64,000 nt of DNA from Methylomonas sp. (GTDB taxonomy: Bacteria; Pseudomonadota; Gammaproteobacteria; Methylococcales; Methylomonadaceae): positions 1 through 64,000 of the forward strand of contig NZ_JALOBS010000014.1 of the NCBI RefSeq assembly GCF_023228165.1, in the 5' to 3' direction. This document shows, piece by piece, positions 34,240 to 41,948 of this stretch; position 1 is the stretch's first letter, and each line of letters starts with the position of its first letter. Below the pieces are notes generated by a model, which worked only from the letters and a program-made list of their open reading frames with translations, made no database searches and was not told where the DNA came from. The position numbers and the translations under genes are program-made.

Positions 34240-34268
34240 AGGATGGGCTTAACGCCGTTGCCCATCCT
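34240..34268. terminator. Hairpin after the permease remnant
   Basis: AGGATGGGC pairs with GCCCATCCT over an 11-nt loop. It lies between the convergent permease remnant and the VPLPA protein gene, so it may be the original operon terminator left beyond the duplication. Confidence 0.5.
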
Positions 34269-34281
34269 TGGCGCTACCGAA

Positions 34282-34854
34282 TTAGGCGGTTCGGCGTTGC
34301 AAATGAAAGCCAAATCCGGCTAATACTGAACCGAACAACCAGATACTTGCAGGAATAGGAACTGCCGCCGCAGTGATAACCCAAGCCGATTGATTAAACT
34401 CAGGGTAGCCGCCAATTGTAGTGTTAATGCCCAAAGTATTGAAAGAGTAGCTGGGGCCTTGGGTGAGGGACACCATAGTGCCATAATTTTCAGAATTGGA
34501 AGAATTAAAAAACGTACCATTCTGACCAAAAAATGGATCCGGGAGAGTGTCAGAAAATGAGAAGTTATTTTCTAAGCCATTGAATGAAATTTGTGCACCA
34601 TCATTTGTGTACATCGAGCCTGCCGCGTTCGTCGGAAGCGCTTCACCATTAAAACTCAGTTTTATATTTGATAGGTTGCTTATAATATTGCCGTTGGCGG
34701 TTCCCTTGAACACGCCTGATATAATATCGGTATTATGTCCCGGATATATCAATACGCTGTTAAAGGTATAACTAAAAATGAAAAGGCTATCCGCTTGAGT
34801 CACCATGGAAAATGACAAGAGTAGAGTTACTGAGAAAACAGAGCGTAAATCCAT
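34282..34854 (-). CDS. Exported protein with VPLPA-CTERM-type sorting signal
   Basis: 190 residues from the ATG at 34854, preceded by GGAG. Signal peptide (SVFSVTLLLSFSMVTQA) followed by a Ser/Asn-rich beta domain, then AAVPIPASIWLFGSVLAGFGFHLQRRTA: a VPxPA motif, a transmembrane stretch and an Arg-rich tail. This is the PEP-CTERM/VPLPA-CTERM arrangement recognised by exosortase-type systems. An upstream TTG would add 55 residues without a signal and is rejected. Confidence 0.82.
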   Translation of the reverse strand: MDLRSVFSVTLLLSFSMVTQADSLFIFSYTFNSVLIYPGHNTDIISGVFKGTANGNIISNLSNIKLSFNGEALPTNAAGSMYTNDGAQISFNGLENNFSFSDTLPDPFFGQNGTFFNSSNSENYGTMVSLTQGPSYSFNTLGINTTIGGYPEFNQSAWVITAAAVPIPASIWLFGSVLAGFGFHLQRRTA

Positions 34855-34954
34855 GAGCAGAACTCCAAAAAGTAAGTAGTAAATTTTGCAGGGGGAGAAT
34901 AATTGCTTTCGTGAATTATGTAAAGCGTTAGGTATTGGTATTTGAGGGCCGTAG

Positions 34955-34980
34955 GTCCGATTAGCGCAGCGTAATCGGAC
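34955..34980. repeat. Short dispersed-type hairpin repeat
   Basis: GTCCGATTA and TAATCGGAC form a perfect 9-bp stem around GCGCAGCG, a widely dispersed intergenic motif in several proteobacteria by my recollection. A weaker related half-module appears about 30 bp on. Confidence 0.6.
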
Positions 34981-35050
34981 GAATGTTTGTTGAGGTCGCG
35001 GTTCCCCTCGATTACGCAATCGCTAAGCTAGGCTGCGTGGGTTAAGCCAA

Positions 35051-35132
35051 GTAGGCCGGAATAAGCTTTACCGTTTCCGGCAAGACAAAGCTTAAAATTG
35101 CCAGGAACGCCTATCGGCTTATCCTGGCCTAC
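35051..35132. repeat. MITE-like imperfect palindrome
   Basis: 82 bp whose ends GTAGGCCGGAATAAGC and GCTTATCCTGGCCTAC are inverted repeats (14 of 16 matching); the inner parts (CCGTTTCCGGCAA, TTGCCAGGAACGC) pair as well. No ORF. It is one of three different palindromic elements within 1.6 kb. Confidence 0.7.
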
Positions 35133-35207
35133 ATTTCACTGGGTAGTGCAACGTGAAACCTACAACTCGACCGACTTCTCTCCAATACGATTTTTTCAGA
35201 TAAATTC

Positions 35208-37574
35208 ATGCGCACGTTTAAGCTTGTTTCACTAACCGCGCTTTTTATAGCATTAACCGCCATTGGCATACTTTATTTGTTGATGCGGGCCTCGTTACCC
35301 GTTGAAGACGGCGAATTGAGGTTGCCCGGCTTAAACGCCCAGGTAACGGTAAATAGCGACGAATTGGGCGTTCCGGCCATTTCCGCCGAAAACCGCGCCG
35401 ATGCCTTGCAGGTGTTGGGTTTTTTACACGCCCGCGACCGTTTGTTTCAAATGGAACTGATGCGGCGCAAAAGCGCCGGGCGTCTGGCGGAGTTATTTGG
35501 CTCCGTTGCTGTCGCCAGCGACCGCAAGCAGCGCGCTTATCAATTGTCCAAAACCGCCCAAAAAATCGTGCAGGATTTGCCCGCCGAGCAGCGCCGTCTG
35601 TTGCAGGCCTATGTGGCCGGCGTAAATGCTTATTTGGCACAGACCCGCATTCTGCCGCCCGAGTTTTTGCTGTTGCGGCATCAGTCGGAACTGTGGCGCG
35701 AGGAAGATACTCTATTGGTAGTGTTGGGTATGTTTCAAATCCTCAACGGTTATGAACAAGATGAGCGCATGTTCACGGTGATGGAAAAGGCCTTGCCCAA
35801 GGATTTACTGGTATTTTTAACCCCCGATACCGACAGTTACACCACCACATTGGTGGGCGGCGAAAAGCCGCGGCGGTTTAACCCTAGTGTCTCTTCGCAG
35901 GTCTTTGCCGGTTTGCCCGAACCGGACGCTGTTTTGACCCAAGCCGGGGTAGATGCGCAAAACCTTGTACTCGGCTCCAATAACTGGGTGGTGGCGGGCA
36001 GTAAAACCGTTGATGGCCGCACCCTGGTAGCCAACGACATGCACCTGGGTTTAGGTGTGCCGAATATATGGTATCGAGCGGACATGGCCTACCCGAACCG
36101 GCAGGTTTACGGCGTCAGTTTGCCCGGCGTGCCGGGTATCATCGTCGGCGGCAACGATGATATAGCCTGGGGTTTTACCAATGTCACGGCCGATTTGCTG
36201 GATCTGGTTAGTCTGGATGTCAATCCGGATAACCCGGATGAATATCGTACCGCTAACGGTTGGCTTGAATTCGGCAAACATACCGAAACGATTCAGATCA
36301 AGGATGCACCTGCCATCGAAATAACGGTACGCGACACGCTTTGGGGGCCGGTTTCCGAGCAAAGCTTGCTCGGCAAGCCGGTCGTGATTAAATGGACGGC
36401 CCTGCAGCCGCATGGTGTTGACTTAGGTTTACTGGGTATGGACGACGCGCACAGCGTGCAACAAGCCATGGCTGTTTTGAACCGGATAGGCGCGCCGCCG
36501 CAGAATGTGGTGATTGCCGACCGGGCAGGGCATATCGGCTGGACCTATATGGGCCGTTTTCCGCAACGAGTCGGATTTGACGGCTTGGCCAGTCGTTCCT
36601 GGGCCAATGGCGACTTAGCCTGGCAGCAATTTCTGGCGCCGGACGCCTTGCCGCGTTTAATCGATCCGCCGGAAGGCTTTATCGTCACCGCCAATAACCG
36701 CACGTTGGGACGCAATTACCCGCATGCGATTGCCCATAATTGGGCGCTGGGTTACCGGGCGTTTCGCATCGCGGAATTATTGCGCGAACAAAACCACCTG
36801 TCGGAACCTGATTTATTGGCGATTCAATTGGATACCCGCAACGCCGTGTATGATTTTTATCGACAATTAGCCTTGGATGAATTGCAGGCGATAAGCGATA
36901 AAGACGACGAATTGCAGACAATAGAACAAACGCTGCAAGCCTGGGATGGCCATATGAGCACCGATAGTATTGGCGCGGCTTTATTGGCGGAATTTAGGGG
37001 TCAATTGGCCAACGAGGTGTTTGCCAAAATCGTCGCCGCCTGCCAATTCTATGATGCGGATTTCAGATATGCCTGGCGAGAAATGGAAACGCCGTTGCGT
37101 TTATTATTAGTGCAACGCCCGGCCAGGTTATTAAGAGCGCAATATCGCGACGATTGGCCGCGGATGATAGTGGCAAGCTTACGTCAATCCGCTCACCAGT
37201 TACAGCAAGAATATCCGCACAAACACCTGGCAAACTTGCGGTGGGCCGAAACCCACCCGATAACCTTACACCACCCGTTTAGTAAAGTTGCCCCGCTGCT
37301 GGGCGAACTGTTGGACATGCCGCGTTTCCAGAGCGATGGTTGCGCCGGTCTTTGCGTAAAAGTCATGGATACCGCGCATGGTGCCAGTGAACGGTTGGTA
37401 TTGTCGCCTTTACATCCCGAGGACGCCATCTTTCATATGCCGGGCGGGCAATCAGGGCATCCTTTCTCCGCTCATTACCGTGACCAACAACCTTACTGGC
37501 AGGCCGGCATTGCCTCGCCAATGCAGACAAATATTGTTGCGCACAGCTTATCGTTTTTGCCGCGGCAGCGTTAA
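35208..37574 (+). CDS. Penicillin acylase family protein (Ntn hydrolase)
   Basis: 788 residues with an N-terminal membrane anchor or signal (LTALFIALTAIGILYLLM). The family architecture is present: alpha chain, then GSNNWVVAG, whose Ser becomes the N-terminal nucleophile after autocleavage, and a beta chain with ANDMHLGLGVPNIWY, GNDDIAWGFTNV and the C-terminal MPGGQSGHPFSAHY. Members cleave penicillins or acyl-homoserine lactones; the substrate cannot be read from sequence. Confidence 0.92.
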   Translation: MRTFKLVSLTALFIALTAIGILYLLMRASLPVEDGELRLPGLNAQVTVNSDELGVPAISAENRADALQVLGFLHARDRLFQMELMRRKSAGRLAELFGSVAVASDRKQRAYQLSKTAQKIVQDLPAEQRRLLQAYVAGVNAYLAQTRILPPEFLLLRHQSELWREEDTLLVVLGMFQILNGYEQDERMFTVMEKALPKDLLVFLTPDTDSYTTTLVGGEKPRRFNPSVSSQVFAGLPEPDAVLTQAGVDAQNLVLGSNNWVVAGSKTVDGRTLVANDMHLGLGVPNIWYRADMAYPNRQVYGVSLPGVPGIIVGGNDDIAWGFTNVTADLLDLVSLDVNPDNPDEYRTANGWLEFGKHTETIQIKDAPAIEITVRDTLWGPVSEQSLLGKPVVIKWTALQPHGVDLGLLGMDDAHSVQQAMAVLNRIGAPPQNVVIADRAGHIGWTYMGRFPQRVGFDGLASRSWANGDLAWQQFLAPDALPRLIDPPEGFIVTANNRTLGRNYPHAIAHNWALGYRAFRIAELLREQNHLSEPDLLAIQLDTRNAVYDFYRQLALDELQAISDKDDELQTIEQTLQAWDGHMSTDSIGAALLAEFRGQLANEVFAKIVAACQFYDADFRYAWREMETPLRLLLVQRPARLLRAQYRDDWPRMIVASLRQSAHQLQQEYPHKHLANLRWAETHPITLHHPFSKVAPLLGELLDMPRFQSDGCAGLCVKVMDTAHGASERLVLSPLHPEDAIFHMPGGQSGHPFSAHYRDQQPYWQAGIASPMQTNIVAHSLSFLPRQR

Positions 37575-37718
37575 GTGCCATAGATTCGTTAGAAAATTGG
37601 CGAACTGTAAGCATTACAGAAAAACCAAGCTGCTAGGTATGAATTTTTTATTTACGTTTCGGAACTATTATTTATCCAATATGACCTAATGGGCTTTAAA
37701 AGGTAAGTGGGGTGTCCC

Positions 37719-37919
37719 ATGAAAGTACTACCGGTTAAATCCAGCACTATTGATATCGTGGGTTACGACGAGCATACCCATAGACTGCGGGTGTCGTTCA
37801 GGCACGACAAACCGCAAGAATTTTGTCATGTACCTGAGCAGACTTTTAAAGCTTTTATTAACGCCCGCTCGAAAAACCGATTCTTCAAGCGGCATATTCA
37901 AAACGCTTTTCCTTGTTAA
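37719..37919 (+). CDS. KTSC domain protein
   Basis: 66 residues from the ATG at 37719 (a GTG four codons earlier is less likely). It matches the KTSC domain: KSSTIDIVGYDEHTHRLRVSFRHDKPQEFCHVPEQTFKAFINARSKNRFFKRHI. The domain is small and its function is poorly known; it often accompanies ATP-grasp or DNA-related proteins, none of which flank it here. Confidence 0.85.
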   Translation: MKVLPVKSSTIDIVGYDEHTHRLRVSFRHDKPQEFCHVPEQTFKAFINARSKNRFFKRHIQNAFPC

Positions 37920-38028
37920 GGCCTTGGCTGTAAAACGACGCAATTAACTGAATTTCAAGTAAGCACTTTTCCTGACCTGGATGGGCTGTTTTGGCAATCC
38001 ATCCAGCCGTTTCAACTGGTAAAAATAG

Positions 38029-39534
38029 TTATTCCGCGGTTGCTGCGTCTCCAATCACAGCAGCCGGCCTATCCTCTCCCTTGCCGATTTCCAGCAAATC
38101 CCAAAACAGTAAGCCGCCGCCCACGGCGGTCATCAATCCGAATACCATGCGCCAAATCATGGCTTGCATAAACCAAGGATGGTTCTGTGCGGCGAAATAG
38201 CCGGCCCAGGTCGAACCTTCCACGGCACGTTCGATAAACGATTGTTCGTAACCGGCAATCAACAATGCTACCGTCATTCCCAATACGCCCAAATTCAAAA
38301 GTATCGCGGCGGTTTTCCAGCGCCAGCCGTTAATTAACTCGCTGCCCATCCAGACGTTGCCGCGAGCTTGTTGCACGGCGAGATAAAAGAAGGCAATGTT
38401 GATAGTGGCGTAGGCACCGAAAAATGCCAAATGACCATGCGAGGCCGACCATTGCGTGCCGTGCGTGTATAGATTGATCTGCGGCAGGGTATGCATAAAT
38501 CCCCAAACGCCCGCGCCTAAAAAGTTGCCGAAAGCGTGGGCGATCACCCAGGCCAAGGCCGGATGGTTGCTGTTTTTAAAGCGATGCACACCCGAGTCGT
38601 AAATCGAATGCACTACCATGGCGACCAAAGGAATCGGTTCGAGCGCCGAGAAAAAACCTCCGATGGTAAACCAATATTCAGGTGTGCCGATCCAGAAATA
38701 GTGATGCCCCAAACCCAAGATACCGGAACCGAACATCAAGGCCACTTCGATATATAGCCAAGTCTGCACCACTTGCCGGCGCACGCCCAACAATTTCATC
38801 AAACTCCAAGCCATGATGCAGCCGACCAGCACTTCCCAGGTGGCCTCCACCCATAAGTGAATTACCCACCACCACCAATATTGATCGATACTGATGTTGG
38901 TGACGTAGAACATCCCCGCCGTGTATAAGCCGGCCAACGCCACCAAATCCAGCGTCAACACCCCGGCAATACCCGACCATTTACCGGCCGAGAAGGTGGC
39001 CGCGACGTTGTAAAAGAATATCAGTATGACAACCACAATGCCGATATCGGCCCAGCGCGGGGCTTCGATATACTCACGGCCTTCGTTGATCAACCATAAT
39101 GAGGTGTCGTCACCGCTGCCGATCTGAATCAGCAAATACACCAGCACCACGATGCTGACCGCGCCGGTCAACACCCAGAATGCCAGTTGTCCCCATTTCA
39201 GGCCGACGATGGGCACACCGCTTTCCTCTTCCAGAAACCAGTACACCGAGCCGATGAAACCATACAACATCCACACGACCATGGCATTGATATGCACCAT
39301 GCGGTTGACGTTGAAATCCAGGATTTCGTACAGAAAACTCGGAAAAATAAACTGCAACCCGGCCAGTAAACCGAATAGCAATTGCGCCATGAACAGCACC
39401 ATGGCTACGGTAAAGTAATGCACCGCCAATTTTTGCCCGCCGCTAAGATACGGATTAGCCTGTAAAGCGGCATAACGTTGTTTGCAACCGGCCACGCAAA
39501 CGGCGGCTTTTTCTTGATAGGCTTGTAGCGTCAT
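38029..39534 (-). CDS. norB: Nitric oxide reductase, catalytic subunit
   Basis: 501-residue, 12-helix haem-copper-type subunit. HLWVEATWE holds the Glu residues equivalent to the ligand and proton-path positions of NorB, GLGHHYFWIGTPEYW supplies the His ligands, and GFFSALEPIPL the third Glu. It reduces NO to N2O at a haem b3/FeB site. It is last in the operon after norC, with 3 bp between them. No norQ or norD is adjacent. Confidence 0.96.
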   Translation of the reverse strand: MTLQAYQEKAAVCVAGCKQRYAALQANPYLSGGQKLAVHYFTVAMVLFMAQLLFGLLAGLQFIFPSFLYEILDFNVNRMVHINAMVVWMLYGFIGSVYWFLEEESGVPIVGLKWGQLAFWVLTGAVSIVVLVYLLIQIGSGDDTSLWLINEGREYIEAPRWADIGIVVVILIFFYNVAATFSAGKWSGIAGVLTLDLVALAGLYTAGMFYVTNISIDQYWWWWVIHLWVEATWEVLVGCIMAWSLMKLLGVRRQVVQTWLYIEVALMFGSGILGLGHHYFWIGTPEYWFTIGGFFSALEPIPLVAMVVHSIYDSGVHRFKNSNHPALAWVIAHAFGNFLGAGVWGFMHTLPQINLYTHGTQWSASHGHLAFFGAYATINIAFFYLAVQQARGNVWMGSELINGWRWKTAAILLNLGVLGMTVALLIAGYEQSFIERAVEGSTWAGYFAAQNHPWFMQAMIWRMVFGLMTAVGGGLLFWDLLEIGKGEDRPAAVIGDAATAE

Positions 39535-39537
39535 CTA

Positions 39538-40137
39538 TTAGTCCTCTTCGCCGATGGCTGTAAAATTGTGCGGAAACCCGTTGGTATCGATAGTGGACAT
39601 CCATTTTAAGAATGCCACGATGGCTTCCGCTTCCGGCTTGGTGATGTCCAGGTTGGGCATCTTGCGATTGGAACCGAAGGTGCGGGCGTTTTTTTCCGGA
39701 TCGAGCAGGAAGTTAATCATCAGCTCCTCCCGCGATGCTTTGGCACCCCAGCCCTGATCCAGCCAGGCTTTGGTCAAATCCGGCGCGTAATAAGCGCCGT
39801 TACCCAATATAGTGTGGCAGTTCATACAGTTTTTAGCCTGTACGGTTTTTTTACCATGATCGACCAGTTTTTCGGCTTCCTCTTCGCTCAACAGTTTGCC
39901 GAATAAAGGCGCATCGCCACCGATGACCGGCTGATAACGCTGTTTGGCTTTATCGAAGCGGTAACTAACATCTTTGTTGATGACGCTGTAAGCCTGCACG
40001 CGGGAGCCGCCGGCTGTGATTTGGGACATGGAATCGAAGGTCAAAATCACCAGCAACACAAAGGAGCCGCCGGTCACCCAGATAGCTGTTTTTTTCCAGA
40101 ACGTTTCGGATGCCCAGCGCGGGACTTGCTCAGTCAT
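39538..40137 (-). CDS. norC: Nitric oxide reductase, cytochrome c subunit
   Basis: 199 residues: an N-terminal transmembrane anchor (AIWVTGGSFVLLVILTF) and a single CMNCH haem c site, with a distal Met in RKMPNLD. It passes electrons to NorB. It overlaps the upstream small membrane gene by 8 bp. Confidence 0.95.
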   Translation of the reverse strand: MTEQVPRWASETFWKKTAIWVTGGSFVLLVILTFDSMSQITAGGSRVQAYSVINKDVSYRFDKAKQRYQPVIGGDAPLFGKLLSEEEAEKLVDHGKKTVQAKNCMNCHTILGNGAYYAPDLTKAWLDQGWGAKASREELMINFLLDPEKNARTFGSNRKMPNLDITKPEAEAIVAFLKWMSTIDTNGFPHNFTAIGEED

Positions 40138-40468
40138 GATGACCTCCAGATTGATGAGAATGTTCGGATTCGTCGGCGTGGGTCGCTACGCACAGCCGCC
40201 AGATAAATTGGGGCATAAAGGCATATCCCACCGCCATGGTTAGCGACAACAACAGCCAGTAACCGGTAAAATGATTAACGACGCTGAAAATGCCGACGCA
40301 GATCAATAAAGTCGCATAGGCAAGCCATGCTCCCAGGTAAAACCCTGTATGGGTTTTAATTTTGGCCCAGGTATAAAGAGCCGTATACACGACTGCAGTC
40401 AAAATAATCATTGCAGCGCTAAAAAAACTCAGGAAAAAATCGGATAGAGCTACGGGTTCAACCAACAT
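40130..40468 (-). CDS. Small three-helix membrane protein of the nor operon
   Basis: 112 residues with three transmembrane helices and a His-rich C-terminal tail (HADESEHSHQSGGHHD). It is the first gene of the nor operon and overlaps norC. It resembles accessory NorE/NorF-like proteins only in size and position. The His tail could bind metal. No clear family. Confidence 0.7.
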   Translation of the reverse strand: MLVEPVALSDFFLSFFSAAMIILTAVVYTALYTWAKIKTHTGFYLGAWLAYATLLICVGIFSVVNHFTGYWLLLSLTMAVGYAFMPQFIWRLCVATHADESEHSHQSGGHHD

Positions 40469-40503
40469 TAGAATTTACCGATAAAAGGGAACGTTTATAA
40501 TAA

Positions 40504-40514
40504 ACAGGCATCTT
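40504..40514 (-). promoter_or_regulatory. NsrR half-site-like sequence
   Basis: On the minus strand AAGATGCCTGT matches the NsrR half-site AAGATGCYTTT with one mismatch, 35 bp upstream of the nor operon start. Confidence 0.45.
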
Positions 40515-40548
40515 ACATGCAGGCTATGGATAAAGTGTAAAACCTCTA

Positions 40549-40571
40549 AAGATTTATTTCAAATACATTAT
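40549..40571 (+). promoter_or_regulatory. Candidate NsrR operator
   Basis: Arms AAGATTTATTT and AAATACATTAT around one C match the NsrR 11-1-11 palindrome (AAGATGCATTT and its inverse) at most positions. It lies 17 bp before the nsrR ATG and within the divergent promoter region, so it could control both nsrR and nor. Confidence 0.55.
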
Positions 40572-40588
40572 TAAACAACAATTAACTT

Positions 40589-41053
40589 ATGCAGCTGACC
40601 GCGCACACGGATTACGGATTACGGGTTTTAATTTATTTGACTTTACACCCGGACAGACTGGTTACCATCAACGAACTGGCAGAGTTTTTTGCTATTTCCA
40701 AAAATCATTTGGTTAAGGTGGTGCACAACCTGGGGTTAAAAGGTTTTGTACGTACCGTGCGCGGTAAAGGCGGCGGCATCCGTCTGGCCAGCCCGGCGGA
40801 CCAAATCAGCGTGGGTAGTGTAGTCAGAGAATTGGAAGGTCATTTTCAAATGGCCGAGTGTTTCAATCCAAGCAAACAAGGCCAGTGCGTATTCCAGCCT
40901 AACTGCGGATTAACGGGGTTGTTGGGGCGTGCGGTGGGACAATTTTTACAGGTATTGGATGGGGCGAAGTTATCCGATTTGCTGTCGAAAGAGAGTTTGG
41001 CCCACGGCTTAGCCGGAATTCATTCCGACGCCGATGAAAAGTGCCGGGAATAG
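40589..41053 (+). CDS. nsrR: NO-sensing Rrf2 family repressor NsrR
   Basis: 154 residues. The N-terminal winged helix (MQLTAHTDYGLRVLIYL) and the Cys triad C91, C100, C106 (AECFNPSKQGQCVFQPNCGL) identify an Fe-S Rrf2 protein of the NsrR branch. Nitrosylation of the cluster relieves repression. It is divergent from the nor operon with candidate operators between. Confidence 0.9.
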   Translation: MQLTAHTDYGLRVLIYLTLHPDRLVTINELAEFFAISKNHLVKVVHNLGLKGFVRTVRGKGGGIRLASPADQISVGSVVRELEGHFQMAECFNPSKQGQCVFQPNCGLTGLLGRAVGQFLQVLDGAKLSDLLSKESLAHGLAGIHSDADEKCRE

Positions 41054-41064
41054 GGGTTGGGTTA

Positions 41065-41943
41065 TCACGTTTGATTCCGGCGGCGGTCAGTAAAGGCATG
41101 AATCGCCAAGGCCAATAAAATCATACCGGTGCCGAGTGCGATTTTCAGCGTCAATGGTTCTTGGTTAACGAAGTAACCGAGAACCAACGAAAAGATCGGC
41201 GTTACTAAGGTAATCATGGCAACCGAGGTAGCCGGCATATAGAGCAGCAAATAGTAGAACAACGCAAAGCCGATGGGCGTGGCAATCATGCCCAGATACA
41301 GAATAGCTAATTGGGTTTGTTTGGACAGGATATCCGGTAAGGCGGCGTCATCCAGCCAATACCAGGTGACTAAATAAGCGGGTAGGGCAAACAACATGCC
41401 GCCGCTGATTTGCGTCAAGGCGGGCAGCTGGGCGTGAATCTGTTTTACCCATACCGAGCTGACCGAATATAAAAAAGTAGCTATCAGCATGGCAATCATG
41501 CCCTGTATGGCCAGCGCGTTTATGTCCCACGCGGAGTTGAACATCACCAACAAGCCGATTACCCCCATGATGTAGGAAATCAGCTTGCCAATGCCTAAGC
41601 TGCGTTCGTTTAAAAAGGCCGCCGCCAAAAATGCGGTCATAAACGGGCTTAAACCGAATATCACAGACACCCAGCCCGAGGGAATGAATTGGGCGCCCCA
41701 GTAAGTGATCAGCATGCTCAGATAGAGCTGTAAGGCAACCGCCAAATAGGTTTGCAGCGCTTTGCGAGTTAGCTTTAACGGCTGGCGGGCCAGCAACATC
41801 AATAAAAATAAGCAGACTGCGCCTATGCTCATGCGAGCGGTGACACCAAACACATAGCTGACATCCACCGAACTCCATTTGATCGCTAACGGCGTTGTGG
41901 ACCATATCAGCACCACACCCAGGTAAGCCAGGAAGATGCGCAC
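41065..41943 (-). CDS. EamA/DMT family transporter
   Basis: 292 residues in two EamA halves of five helices each (IWSTTPLAIKWSS; VTPIFSLVLGYFVNQEPL). Starts at GTG 41941-41943, 5 bp after the acs stop on the same strand. Substrate unknown. Confidence 0.88.
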   Translation of the reverse strand: MRIFLAYLGVVLIWSTTPLAIKWSSVDVSYVFGVTARMSIGAVCLFLLMLLARQPLKLTRKALQTYLAVALQLYLSMLITYWGAQFIPSGWVSVIFGLSPFMTAFLAAAFLNERSLGIGKLISYIMGVIGLLVMFNSAWDINALAIQGMIAMLIATFLYSVSSVWVKQIHAQLPALTQISGGMLFALPAYLVTWYWLDDAALPDILSKQTQLAILYLGMIATPIGFALFYYLLLYMPATSVAMITLVTPIFSLVLGYFVNQEPLTLKIALGTGMILLALAIHAFTDRRRNQT

Positions 41944-41948
41944 GCGGT

